Source of the DNA: Baffinella frigidus
Taxonomy: Eukaryota; Cryptophyceae; Cryptomonadales; Baffinellaceae
Assembly (NCBI GenBank): GCA_026770585.1
Contig: MU646373.1
Span: 305,899-332,686 of the forward strand
Length of the DNA stretch: 26,788 bases
Reading direction: 5' to 3'
Both the position numbers and the translations under genes were made by a program. This document shows, piece by piece, positions 18,001 through 20,506 of the stretch. The notes below the pieces were generated by a model. The model was not told where the DNA came from, made no database searches, and saw only the letters and a list, made by a program, of their open reading frames with translations. Each line of letters starts with the position of its first letter. Positions within the stretch are counted from its first letter, which is position 1.

Positions 18001-20127
18001 CGTAAATTTCGTGCATTCAGGGGACTCCGAACCATTTAAATCAAATACCTGACCGAATGAGATCCACGTCCTCGGAAGCTGGGGCCTCGACGTTGAATAA
18101 TCACCTCCTCACCTCGTACGAGCGAGCTACATGATAGTGAAGTTGAATTCAAGGAAGCGAACAGGTCGAGCATAGACAAGGCGATCGTCCAACGTGACGC
18201 CTGACAGAAGGCATGCCGCACCTAGGCCCTTCTCCTCCTCCTCCTTCTCCTCCTCCTCGAGGATAGTCTCCTCCCCGCCTTTCAACGTCTGGTCCTGCGG
18301 GCGCTCCATCCTGTCACGTGACTGCCCGGCGGCTGGTCCCATCCAGTCACGTGACCGGACGGCTGCTCTCGTCCAGTCACGTGACCGGAACTGCCACCGC
18401 CAGGGCACTCACAGCGAGACGCCGATCCAGGGAAATCCTAGCTCTGCCTCTGTAAAACGGGGTTCGCCACAAAATACATTTGCAGCACAGAAGCTGGGAC
18501 ACAAGTTCAACTCAAAATAAATTCACGGCGAACCAGATTTTACTCAGGCAGATCTGGGAATCCTCGAACCAAGCTTGATACCTTGCCTTTGGGCCCGCGC
18601 TTGCCATCGGGCTTCTTCGCGTGTTTGACCAGCGCCTTGTACGCGCCCTCAGCGAGCGCGGTGCCCAGTCTGCTCCACGCACACCACCCGCCACACGCGT
18701 CAGATCCGGGTGCGGCCTCGTCGGTACCGAGAGGCCAATAACCTGATCCATATGGGCCTCGAGCGCAGCCATGTCCTGCATCATGTCCTGGGACATGAGG
18801 TCCATCTCGTCCATCGTGACCCCGATGCCTCCCCCTGTGACGCCCTCCACGACCCACCCCACCGACGTTTTTACCATTTTGAATTTTTAGCCAACCTCCC
18901 AAAAGTTGCATCGGGATGTGAAAAGTTGACAGGAAAAACAACGCTTGCCTGTCAATACACGCGCGTCATATACGGACACATCGTCTTAGGGTCATGTTTT
19001 GAAGGGGAAAGGGCCTACTGGGTCAACTGACGCGGGCCAGGGGTCCTGGGGCTAATCCTGGCACATCCCTTCCTCTGCTCGAGCACGCGCCAGACTTCTA
19101 GCTCTGCCGCAAGAAAACTGGGCACTCCATAAAAAATATCAACAGCAGAAACTCCAGTATAAACGGGTAACTAACATGATTGTATGGCGAACCCAATTTT
19201 ACTCGGGCAGAGCTAGGACCTGGCCAGTTCTGCGGCAGCTCGCGTGGAGCGCTCCGCGCGTCCTTCCAGCCAGGCAGCGCTGGCCTGCAGCGGGGAGTCC
19301 TCCGAGAGATCTGCGGGCGTCGATAGCACGAACGCCTGGTCTCCGATCCGCCCGCCGCCGCTGCTCGACCGCAGCACCGCGGGCCGATACCACCGCCGCA
19401 CCAGCGTCGCCAAGCTGCTGGCATCCTCCTCCCCGTCCACCTGGCGCCCGGCGGGGACAGCGCCCGCGCCGAAGAGATTCACTGGGAGGGGGGACGAGAC
19501 AGCGTGCCGAAGTCCTGCGATGGGACTGTTCTGGAGATCTGCAGGGACTCCCGGGCGGCGCGAAGGTCCCGCCGAGTTGAAATGGCGCAAGATGGCGTCG
19601 AACTCCTCAGCAGGGATGCGCGGCGGGGGGAGAGGAGGCAGCAGCGTGTACGTGTCGTCGAGAAGACACAGCAATGCCGGACCTGCCGATTCCCGCATGC
19701 AGACCGCGAGTTCTCGTGCGCACACCGCGAGAGAGTCCGTGCGTGCTTGCCCCCGCGCCGGATCGATCTCCGACGAAACATCGATCACAATCAGGCGCCA
19801 CCCGTGCCGTCGCAGACGCTCGCGGATGGCAGGTAAACAGCTGTGCGTCAGCACATCCACAGTCCTCGCTGACGAACCGAGGAAGGGATGTGCCAACATT
19901 AGCCGGATGCATCGCGAGGTGGGATCCACAGGCGCATCGCCCTTCCGCCCCCCGACAGCCGAGAACACCGCCGTGCTGCTGGCCAACACCGAGGACATGA
20001 TCCCCGAGGCAGAAAAGACCCTGTGCGAGGCCACGATCTCGCCGGGGGCGTCCATTGGAGTGTCCTCCCTCCTGGCGCCTGGTTCGGCTGCAGCGAGGAG
20101 GGCATTCTTCGAGGCCCCACATCCCAT
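31..20127 (-). CDS. NWD1-type NACHT-WD40 protein, ~30-exon gene, 3' end beyond left edge
   Basis: Overall gene entry; exons follow separately. Domains in protein order: DUF4062-like N-terminus (19.2-20.1 kb), Pro/Ser-rich linker (16.5-17.7 kb), C2-like beta region (13.9-15.1 kb), helical region (11.4-13.8 kb), NACHT (8.4-10.8 kb), NACHT-associated winged helix and helices (1.3-7.9 kb), first WD40 blade (31-799). NWD1/TEP1-type proteins are STAND NTPases: a nucleotide-dependent switch with WD40 repeats as likely sensor. Seen: exon lengths fit the reading frame at nearly every junction, mostly phase 0, and the ordered family landmarks PLVIVLDAFD, LLNWLP, LPPHVR, GLSEEELLDML, LRELVPQM, W-LRGH and GVALSASG. 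Known: this order is typical of the family. Inferred: that it is a single transcription unit. The link from 18.6 to 17.7 kb is weak, so the N-terminus and the rest could be two genes. No function beyond STAND-type signalling can be claimed. Confidence 0.6.
692..799 (-). CDS. WD40 repeat exon
   Basis: Acceptor CTGGCGTGGCAG supplied by an inverted-repeat element, donor AAG|GTCTCG, exactly 36 codons, phase 0. CRWTLRGHAEAVTGVALSAS then GCLLASTCK shows WD40 signatures: W-x-L-x-GH, V-x-x-V-x-x-S-x-x-G, LLAS. Confidence 0.72.
803..928. mobile_element. inverted-repeat element B, copy 1
   Basis: 126 bp with ends CCACGCC...GGCGTGG, flanked by TG on both sides (possible 2-bp target duplication). It has a central hairpin 838-857 (AACACCAC, TG, GTGGTGTT). 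On the minus strand its end plus flank gives the acceptor TGGCGTGGCAG of the WD40 exon. Confidence 0.72.
1176..1296. repeat. GGAGGA purine tract, intron
   Basis: Imperfect GGAGGAGGGA units directly downstream of the donor at 1299; pyrimidine-rich on the sense strand. Confidence 0.82.
1300..1394 (-). CDS. exon linking helices to the WD40 domain
   Basis: Acceptor CATATCAG, donor CAG|GTTCTC, 31 codons in matching phase. EATQTTAVLRALRSG then RPPWISLTRATHQ, the position of 'PWLxWxNRP' in relatives. The acceptor and first 15 exon bases are duplicated at 1470-1486. Confidence 0.6.
1725..1820 (-). CDS. helical exon before the WD40 domain
   Basis: Acceptor TATCTAACAG, donor CGAG|GTGACC, 31 codons in matching phase. 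AAGEMRRFLLANRTRVAR then SPTFLFQAAANAR. Relatives show 'FxxxHxxxLxRxPxLLFQxALNxP' here. Confidence 0.64.
1830..2015. repeat. ~20-bp minisatellite
   Basis: About nine diverged GCGAGTGTTAGACACACSCG units. It lies just upstream (minus strand) of the exon acceptor at 1821. Confidence 0.8.
2272..2545. repeat. three tandem copies of an exon-end plus donor unit
   Basis: Units at about 2272-2345, 2385-2450 and 2480-2545. Each has a poly-G run, TACCGAGCATYTGGCCGCC and CGTCG...GCAGAMGCG. On the minus strand each is the end of the 2492-2591 exon with its GTAYC donor. Confidence 0.68.
2492..2591 (-). CDS. helical exon before the WD40 domain
   Basis: Acceptor CATGTGTTGCAG, donor CTCG|GTACCC. VHDLLHQHLLLRLGVRTGDA continues LRELVPQM in phase 0, as in relatives. 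The 3' end (AAHDASGGGQML) and donor recur twice downstream as diverged tandem copies. Confidence 0.62.
2828..3030. repeat. telomere-like block, intron
   Basis: TTTAGGG, TTCAGGG and a run of TTTCGGG units. Interstitial and degenerate; C-rich on the transcribed (minus) gene's sense strand. Confidence 0.85.
3105..3450. repeat. three diverged ~130-bp repeats
   Basis: GCAGTCCCRCCCCGATCTG...GATTCAATGCGGGAA occurs near 3115 and 3253, with a more decayed copy near 3363. No gene seen; intronic to the NACHT-WD40 gene. Confidence 0.5.
3749..4096 (-). CDS. NACHT-associated helical exon
   Basis: Acceptor GCCGTGCGCAG, donor ATG|GTCTGT, 116 codons, phase 0. KMKRAAHILLSAYFAGR matches the family's 'H..LADYFxG' helix. 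A long variable insert follows (FPRQPWFWDPPS is distinctive), then LNWRKLRELVPQM, matching 'NLRKLSELPYHLV'. Confidence 0.66.
4472..4850. repeat. repeated exon-end plus donor units, winged-helix intron
   Basis: GTCTCNCCCG-type donors preceded by degraded CACGATAAG occur (minus strand) near 4478, 4550, 4688, 4730 and 4836. A longer shared segment (GCAAGGACC...CTCACCAC...CACATCCCCGGG) is at 4401-4482 and 4759-4840. Confidence 0.62.
4837..4935 (-). CDS. winged-helix exon, 33 codons
   Basis: Acceptor GGCGTACACAG, donor AAG|GTCTCC, phase 0. VLLRTRAADGLEAVLSFAHP then ALAAAGWRALHDK, matching the family's 'WxHRxFxEAAxxRY'. Its 5' part is duplicated at 5060-5115 and its 3' end plus donor several times at 4472-4745. 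Confidence 0.66.
5060..5115. repeat. duplicate of a winged-helix exon start
   Basis: Minus-strand TTGTTGCGGACGCGCGCGG plus flanks match 4880-4935 (LLRTRAADGLEAVL versus LLRTRAVDGVEALL). It is immediately preceded by element B copy 3. Confidence 0.65.
5133..5258. mobile_element. inverted-repeat element B, copy 3 (diverged)
   Basis: 126 bp, ends CCACGC...GGCGTGG with TG flanks and inner terminal repeats GATGATCGA and TCGATCAGTC. Only length and ends are shared with copies 1 and 2. On the minus strand it abuts a duplicated exon start at acceptor TGCGTGGCAG (5132). Confidence 0.62.
5265..5515. repeat. inverted telomere-like blocks GTAGGGT / ACCCTAC
   Basis: G-rich GTGTAGGGTGTAGCC units to 5370, then a C-rich ACACCCT array to 5515. 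The right half is one of the few blocks with the purine-rich strand as sense. Confidence 0.8.
5518..5681 (-). CDS. NACHT-associated winged-helix exon
   Basis: Acceptor AAAAAACAG, donor GCG|GTACAC; two bases plus 54 codons. Joined to the previous exon it reads RLMQRH-GLSEEELLDMLVAP, the hallmark 'SRHGLSEDELLDLL' of this family. A Pro/Thr loop follows, then LPAGVALTHLVALRVLRGMA. The frame passes correctly through an 11-base homopolymer. Confidence 0.7.
5780..6400. repeat. mixed short repeats, no gene seen
   Basis: Telomere-like GGGTTTAGGG at 5790-5835, then repeated ACGCTACCGTRCAAGG and CAATCG-CAGTC units. No convincing exon found; intronic to the NACHT-WD40 gene. Confidence 0.55.
6442..6611. 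mobile_element. inverted-repeat element C, copy 1
   Basis: Ends CCACACAGCGGACT and CCACACAGAGGGCT (inverted). Centre hairpin 6560-6574 (GGGCACT, G, AGTGCCC). Shares AAGCGGTAAGACCTAG and CATAGGGGGGTTCCT with copy 2. Confidence 0.7.
6887..7007 (-). CDS. NACHT-to-winged-helix exon
   Basis: Acceptor CTCGGGCAG, donor CATG|GTGAGC; 40 codons plus one base. EGDIEHSDDHRPHASG then TAEEAAFQYLQRLMQRH. The exon start is duplicated upstream at 7142-7197. Confidence 0.6.
7142..7197. repeat. copy of the 6887-7007 exon start
   Basis: TGAGGCCCGAGGCGTGTGGC then TGTGGTCGTCGCTGTG matches 6956-7001. On the minus strand it also has a GCAG|GAGGGCGACATC acceptor-like junction. Confidence 0.7.
7200..7500. repeat. 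telomere-like block with GTTTCGT subarray
   Basis: GGGTTTAGGG/GGGTTTGGGG units, then TTTCGTG repeats at 7400-7470. It separates the exons at 6887-7007 and 7507-7707. Confidence 0.82.
7507..7707 (-). CDS. NACHT C-terminal helical exon
   Basis: Acceptor CCCTAAACCAG formed by telomere-like repeat, 67 codons, phase 0. Linker EHGSPVPPAFLPHLIPSPP, then LEPLVLVVAFDVEAVRRAEL, matching the family's 'PLYLKLALEEAR' helix. The 3' end is LLEQ followed by GAACCC; no GT is available there, so a non-canonical donor or a recent insertion must be considered. Confidence 0.58.
7714..7865. repeat. telomere-like block between 12-bp exon duplications
   Basis: About 150 bp of TTTAGGG/TTCAGGG units bounded by GTGTTCCTGGTT at 7702-7713 and 7866-7877. 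Confidence 0.82.
7872..7940 (-). CDS. NACHT exon with element-derived acceptor
   Basis: Acceptor TGGCGTGGCAG is the end of an inverted-repeat element. VVRLQGIRASGGEPERLLKR follows the previous exon's VAGK in phase 0. Two ends are possible: after LLKR (7881) with donor GTCAAC, or after VNQ (7872) with a non-canonical GAACAC donor. The latter keeps the sequence continuous with the next exon and lies on a 12-bp duplication. Confidence 0.6.
7944..8070. mobile_element. inverted-repeat element B, copy 2
   Basis: 127 bp, same ends and TG flanks as copy 1, with shared internal blocks (TGAAAACCACTGCC, GGGGAA-TTGACTT). Central hairpin 7980-7999 (AACCGTGTC, AG, GACACGGTT) differs in sequence from copy 1 but is fully complementary. 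It directly precedes the exon at 7940. Confidence 0.74.
8148..8370. repeat. (AAG)n tract, (CTT)n on the gene's sense strand
   Basis: Near-pure GAA/AAG with GACGAAG interruptions, starting just after a donor. Apparent Phe/Ser-rich frames here are artefacts. Confidence 0.88.
8377..8442 (-). CDS. NACHT exon after LPPHVR
   Basis: Acceptor GCGCGGTGGTAG, donor AAG|GTGCTC, 22 codons, phase 0. Joined to the previous exon it gives LPPHVR-VVVSCSAAGQ then ALAYLRAVAGK, matching the family's 'LPPHVRLVVST' strand. The donor is followed at once by a long (CTT)n pyrimidine run in the intron. Confidence 0.66.
8519..8730. mobile_element. inverted-repeat element A, copy 1, with 46-bp perfect palindrome
   Basis: Ends CCACTTGAGGCT and CCACTCGAGGCT (inverted), inner blocks TTTTAAA. 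The central palindrome 8587-8632 (TTTGGTCACGTATCTGGGGG to its exact complement, centre GAATTC) is perfect. It lies in an intron of the NACHT-WD40 gene. Confidence 0.7.
8975..9010. repeat. solo end fragment of element A
   Basis: CACTCAACTCAAGGCTGAAG resembles the copy-1 terminus (CCACTTGAGGCTGAAAG). No partner end was found nearby. Confidence 0.35.
9096..9293 (-). CDS. NACHT exon, sensor region
   Basis: Acceptor CGCGGCCCGCAG, donor CGG|GTCAGC, exactly 66 codons, phase 0. A Gly/Ala-rich loop, then EEDLRGLLNWLPVSTVN and PLLPPHVR. 'L-WLP...LPPHVR' is a strong NWD1-type landmark right after Walker B. Confidence 0.68.
9580..9807 (-). CDS. NACHT exon with Walker B
   Basis: Acceptor GGGGTACGCAG, donor GAG|GTCCTC, 76 codons, phase 0. 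A disordered start, then GWRRIAEAGPTYLDKF, FAGGFSELSARFRDEA and SPLVIVLDAFDVLRE. The hydrophobic strand ending in LDAFD is the Walker B position (PLVLxLDALDQL in relatives). Confidence 0.65.
9972..10013 (-). CDS. possible 14-codon NACHT exon
   Basis: Acceptor CTGGTTGAG, donor GAG|GTGACT, phase 0: LDLLRWWELPLVGE. Supported by phase and hydrophobic helical character only. Confidence 0.35.
10163..10376. repeat. two degraded copies of the 10479-10538 exon end
   Basis: Minus-strand LEMLVLNDLDK|GTCACC at 10336-10376 and a more decayed LEMLDLDDLDK at 10163-10196, separated by telomere-like sequence. Confidence 0.68.
10479..10538 (-). CDS. NACHT exon, 20 codons
   Basis: Acceptor GTGTTGGTGCAG, donor AAG|GTCAGT, phase 0 both sides: IEALVHGLMLEMLVLNDLDK. 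This is the 'LLRRLCxEL' helix position after the P-loop strand. The 3' end plus donor is repeated at 10336-10376 and, degraded, at 10163-10196. Confidence 0.55.
10725..10845 (-). CDS. NACHT exon: P-loop-like segment and following helix/strand
   Basis: Acceptor TCGCGTGCAG, donor GAG|GTCTGC. SGPGVGGSALMSSLVGVLAA then RILTRLIGTTLPSEE. In the family this is Walker A (GxxGxGKSAL), a helix, and the strand 'ILTHFIGSTPSS'. The Walker A lysine is glycine here (GPGVGGSAL). The exon starts with one base of a split Ser codon. Confidence 0.55.
11031..11112. repeat. (AAG)n tract, intron
   Basis: AGAAGAAGAAG with GCAGAAG interruptions; again (CTT)n on the sense strand. Confidence 0.82.
11163..11320. mobile_element. 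AT-rich inverted-repeat element E
   Basis: Terminal TAAGAAAA...TTTTCTTA, with inner inverted blocks GAAATTTACCACACAGAATG and CATTCGTGTAGTAATTTTC. It is AT-rich in a GC-rich context and shares the AATTTAC-ACAC core with elements A and G. Confidence 0.6.
11394..11499 (-). CDS. NACHT-WD40 gene exon, before the NACHT core
   Basis: Begins one base after CATCATGAG, completing the Arg codon left open by the previous exon, and ends before GTCTGC. REWHTLMIPAAEAVKSTAPF then AIVGSVVVHLLRRGG. The 3' boundary, and whether a further exon near 11110-11160 lies before the P-loop, are unresolved. Confidence 0.42.
11598..11758 (-). CDS. NACHT-WD40 gene exon, helical region
   Basis: Acceptor CGCCCTAAGCAG, donor TGCAG|GTCTCC. 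It joins the previous exon in phase 0 to give GLLQE-ARAHGLAVEAHARR, a continuous amphipathic helix. It ends MAELAETVAGGM then PLTLLEC plus two bases. Confidence 0.55.
11784..11963. repeat. 180-bp inverted repeat
   Basis: TTGACGGTGTGGGGGTTGAG at 11784 pairs with TTGACGGTTTGGGGGTTGAG (inverted) near 11963. The arms have telomere-like composition. It lies in an intron of the helical region. Confidence 0.55.
12159..12407 (-). CDS. NACHT-WD40 gene exon, helical region
   Basis: Acceptor CTCCAACACAG, donor GAG|GTCCGC, 83 codons, phase 0. VKARAESGAADPILLRRLAH continues the preceding ALAMRSE helix; it ends AAEVVARLMAAAEVAVAAG then SEWGLLQE. The upstream intron contains telomere-like repeats and the assembly gap. 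Confidence 0.6.
12415..13100. repeat. TTTGGGG/TTCAGGG block interrupted by assembly gap
   Basis: GGGTTTGGGG units to 12491, Ns at 12492-12932, then GGGTTTGGGGTTT and CAGGGTTCAGGG units. The gap probably reflects collapse of this repeat. Confidence 0.82.
12492..12932. other. assembly gap (441 N)
   Basis: Run of N inside a repeat-filled intron; frames spanning it are meaningless. Confidence 0.99.
13104..13138. repeat. copy of the 13228-13320 exon end
   Basis: GAAACCTCGAAGCGCATAGC followed by GAGGGCGGACG repeats 13224-13255, including the donor, 125 bp away across a telomere-like block. Confidence 0.7.
13228..13320 (-). CDS. NACHT-WD40 gene exon, helical region
   Basis: Acceptor GTGTCTCGTTCGCAG, donor GAG|GTTTCC, 31 codons, phase 0: RADLLLARAMVALLARRN then VSLAASALAMRSE. 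The frame is open upstream through ALAIWDERTLTDAVSRSQ, so the real exon may start near 13397 at CAACTGCAG. Its 3' end and donor are duplicated at 13104-13138. Confidence 0.52.
13300..13690. repeat. tandem triplication of an exon segment (ALAIWD unit)
   Basis: Three minus-strand copies: ALAIWDASTLADP, IGPGHWDARTLTAAVSREQ and ALAIWDERTLTDAVSRSQ, with GTCCGCACGCTG flanks. The unit includes a potential donor and acceptor. Confidence 0.66.
13613..13831 (-). CDS. NACHT-WD40 gene exon, helical region
   Basis: Acceptor CCACCCCCAG, donor CCG|GTAGGC, 73 codons, phase 0. Helical segments LLAQALPWLAHTLRSACG and LAPWLQAAARRGSRTWNLQ, then SAPALAIWDASTLADP. The last segment is present three times in tandem (see the repeat at 13300-13690), so the 3' boundary is ambiguous. 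Confidence 0.5.
13914..14243 (-). CDS. NACHT-WD40 gene exon, C2-like beta region part 2
   Basis: Acceptor GGACGGCAG, donor GAG|GTCGGG, 110 codons, phase 0. It continues the beta pattern with TLKVTVVETHSV, LASLSIPTRLLARHEDAPAF, GWLRMEPVDLP and EAWLVEVRVRAWVLE, separated by Gly/Ala-rich loops. It reads smoothly from the preceding exon's RYSWEQ. Confidence 0.58.
14626..15054 (-). CDS. NACHT-WD40 gene exon, C2-like beta region part 1
   Basis: Acceptor GTGTCCCTCACGCAG, donor CAG|GTGAGT (the best consensus donor here), 143 codons, phase 0. The N-terminal part is a disordered linker; the C-terminal part has strands LVLEGIDLRNVVG, SISLQLSIVDA, WRCTTSKKSQVAQAEG and RYSWEQ. With the next exon's TLKVTVVET this resembles a C2 sandwich pattern (strand, KK-T-V, W-E-x-L-x-V). 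The C2 assignment rests on pattern only; no Ca2+-binding aspartates are evident. Confidence 0.58.
15248..15308. repeat. 33-bp direct repeat
   Basis: AAATCTAGTACAACCACTCT followed by AGAAGCTC occurs twice in tandem. It lies just outside element H, in the intron between the SR linker and C2-like exons. Confidence 0.7.
15368..15508. mobile_element. inverted-repeat element H with central palindrome
   Basis: Ends GCCACCAACCCTCACA and GCACCACCAACCCTCACA (inverted), inner GGGCAAATCG pair. Central hairpin 15426-15448 (AGGCCGTCGGA, T, TCCGACGGCCT). Confidence 0.72.
15555..15727. mobile_element. inverted-repeat element I with 32-bp perfect palindrome
   Basis: Ends CCACCAGCCCTGGGAGGTGG and CCACTAGCCCTTGGAGGTGG (inverted), then a perfect TCAAATTGTGGTCTG pair. 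The central 15610-15641 palindrome (TTGTAGACACCCCAGA and its complement) is perfect. Confidence 0.75.
15876..16001 (-). CDS. NACHT-WD40 gene exon, SR/SP-repeat linker
   Basis: Acceptor CTGAAACAG, donor GAG|GTGCGC, exactly 42 codons, phase 0 on both sides. GAGMFEKALRSTSGL is followed by three SPSR/SRSP units and LPLPSKE. The repeated 12-bp DNA unit (CGAGCGAGATGG) underlies the SR repeats. Confidence 0.55.
16478..17660 (-). CDS. large Pro/Ala/Ser-rich exon (linker) of the NACHT-WD40 gene
   Basis: About 394 codons between acceptor TCTTACCTCAG and donor CAG|GTGCCT. Low-complexity and proline-rich, with many S-P and R-x-x-S motifs (RGPVERAAP and SRSVERAAP repeats, SPAR), typical of a phosphorylated disordered linker. 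More ordered pieces are GWKRVEAGEDDWAAQKARYA and LHKYEASFYDHALTL, then a glycine-rich run (KGGAGAGGYFGGGKVGGGG). No ATG lies near the 5' end and the frame is open through a pyrimidine-rich acceptor, so it reads as an internal exon. A frame of similar length on the opposite strand has no recognisable composition and was rejected. How it joins the upstream exons is unresolved; the exon begins with one base of a split codon. Confidence 0.5.
17690..17820. repeat. telomere-like block
   Basis: TATGGTTTATGG, CAGGGTTCAGGG and GGGTGTAGGG units, upstream (minus strand) of the large linker exon. Confidence 0.8.
17903..18061. mobile_element. inverted-repeat element G with ~60-bp termini
   Basis: CTCATCCGGTCAGGTACTTG at the left and CTCATTCGGTCAGGTATTTG at the right (inverted), continuing through ATTTAAATGG and ACGAAATTTAC. 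The loop carries TACTACACG. It lies upstream of the large linker exon. Confidence 0.74.
18222..18332 (-). CDS. possible acidic exon, NACHT-WD40 gene
   Basis: Acceptor GGGACCAG, donor CTAG|GTGCGG; 111 bases in the phase left by the mini-exon. It encodes an RDRMERPQDQTLKGGEETI stretch followed by a Glu/Lys-rich run. The frame stays open past the donor to a stop near 18130, so this could also be the C-terminus of something else. The phase into the next large exon does not match, so either this exon or one boundary is wrong. Confidence 0.28.
18313..18385. repeat. three GTCACGTGAC palindromes at 33- and 30-bp spacing
   Basis: Perfect 10-bp palindromes at 18313-18322, 18346-18355 and 18376-18385. 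Flanking bases are also partly shared (CCAGTCACGTGACCGGA), so this is a small diverged tandem repeat. CACGTG is a classic bHLH/bZIP site, so a regulatory role is possible. Confidence 0.6.
18413..18437 (-). CDS. possible 25-base mini-exon, NACHT-WD40 gene
   Basis: Lies between the GGCAGAGCTAG end of an inverted-repeat element and a good donor (CGCT|GTGAGT). Phase 0 in, phase 1 out, DFPGSASR. It is supported only by phase and splice motifs and may be spurious. Confidence 0.22.
18439..18556. mobile_element. inverted-repeat element D, copy 2
   Basis: Ends TAGCTCTGCC...GGCAGATC with extended terminal repeat through GTAAAAY-GGTTCGCC, matching copy 1 at the right arm. One end again lies at a GGCAGAGCTAG acceptor-like sequence on the minus strand. 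Confidence 0.65.
18582..18669 (-). CDS. NACHT-WD40 gene, exon 3 (Lys-rich)
   Basis: Acceptor GTGGAGCAG, donor AAG|GTATCA; 88 bases, matching the phase left by exon 2. It encodes I-LGTALAEGAYKALVKHAKK followed by a basic stretch PDGKRGPKGK. The intron before it holds the inverted duplicate of the CH gene's promoter and first exon. The exon could instead belong to a small separate gene built on that duplicate, but the frames do not agree with that. Confidence 0.4.
18728..18814 (-). pseudogene. inverted duplicate of CH gene exon 1
   Basis: Twenty-nine codons starting MDEMDLMSQDMMQDM, differing from the exon at 20507-20593 only near the end (HMDQVIGLS versus QMDQQMGLS). The copy's upstream sequence matches the CH promoter. 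No in-phase continuation was found, so it is probably non-functional and intronic to the NACHT-WD40 gene. Confidence 0.65.
19065..19097 (-). CDS. NACHT-WD40 gene, exon 2 (short helical exon)
   Basis: Thirty-three bases following acceptor GGCAGAGCTAG. Joined to exon 1 it gives ELARSLARARAEEG, a smooth continuation of the preceding Ala/Arg/Glu-rich helix. It ends in phase 2 before GTGCCA. The alternative, reading on, hits a stop three codons later (MCQD then TAG). The next exon's one-base phase fits the GTGCCA donor. Confidence 0.5.
19099..19215. mobile_element. inverted-repeat element D, copy 1 (forms an intron)
   Basis: Ends TAGCTCTGCC...GGCAGAGCTA, AT-rich inside, possible TA target duplication. 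The predicted intron 19098-19219 begins GTCC just outside one end and finishes with the element's GGCAGAGCTAG. Confidence 0.68.
19220..20127 (-). CDS. NACHT-WD40 gene, exon 1: DUF4062-like N-terminal domain
   Basis: First exon, start ATG at 20127, about 302 codons. It opens MGCGASK: Gly2 plus Cys3 and a basic residue at position 7 fit dual N-myristoylation and palmitoylation, which suggests membrane attachment. Residues from about 70 to 190 follow the pattern of the NWD1/NPHP3-type N-terminal domain: a beta strand (CIRLMLAHPFLGSSARTVD), a helix (LPAIRERLRRHGW), a strand (RLIVIDVSSEID), then CARELAVCM, PALLCLLDDTYTLLP and PAEEFDAILRHF. The family's conserved strand-plus-glycine motif near 'LLGxRYG' reads LLDDTYT here. 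A later 'RRWYRP...AFVLSTP' matches the WYxxD-VYVL region. It ends with two bases of an Arg codon before a GTCCTA donor. The first stop in this frame would be inside the inverted-repeat element that forms the next intron. It is divergent from the CH gene across a 379-bp spacer. Confidence 0.72.
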
Positions 20128-20506
20128 TGCGGCGCCCGGGCGCTAGCGGAAGATGCCAGCCAGGTGTGCGGAGCGGTAGTCTCGGGAAATTGTGGCTGGC
20201 GGAAATCTGTAGCCAGAAAACTCGGAAATCCCCAGGACCCCTGGCCCGCGTCAATTTCTGCCCAGCCCCAGGACCCCTGGCCCGCGTCAATTTCTCAGTA
20301 GGCCCTTCCCTTCAAAATTTGACCAAAAGACGATGTGTCCGTATATTAATGTGGCTACGGCCCGTATATTGACAGGCAAGCGTTGTGTGGTGTCAACTTT
20401 TCACATCGATCACTTTTGGGAGGTCACTTTGAATTTTTAGCCAACTTAAAACGTCGGTAAAGGGTGGGTCGTGGAGGGCGTCACAGGGGGAGGCATCGGG
20501 GTCACG
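20128..20506. promoter_or_regulatory. divergent promoter region between the NACHT-WD40 and CH genes
   Basis: The two predicted starts face away across 379 bp. It contains a 29-bp tandem duplication (20231-20259 and 20267-20295) and two CCGTATATT repeats near 20339 and 20360. The right-hand two thirds also exist as an inverted copy at 18818-19056, with the TATATT/TTGACAGGCAAGCGTTG block conserved. Transcription start sites are not identifiable by eye. Confidence 0.45.
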
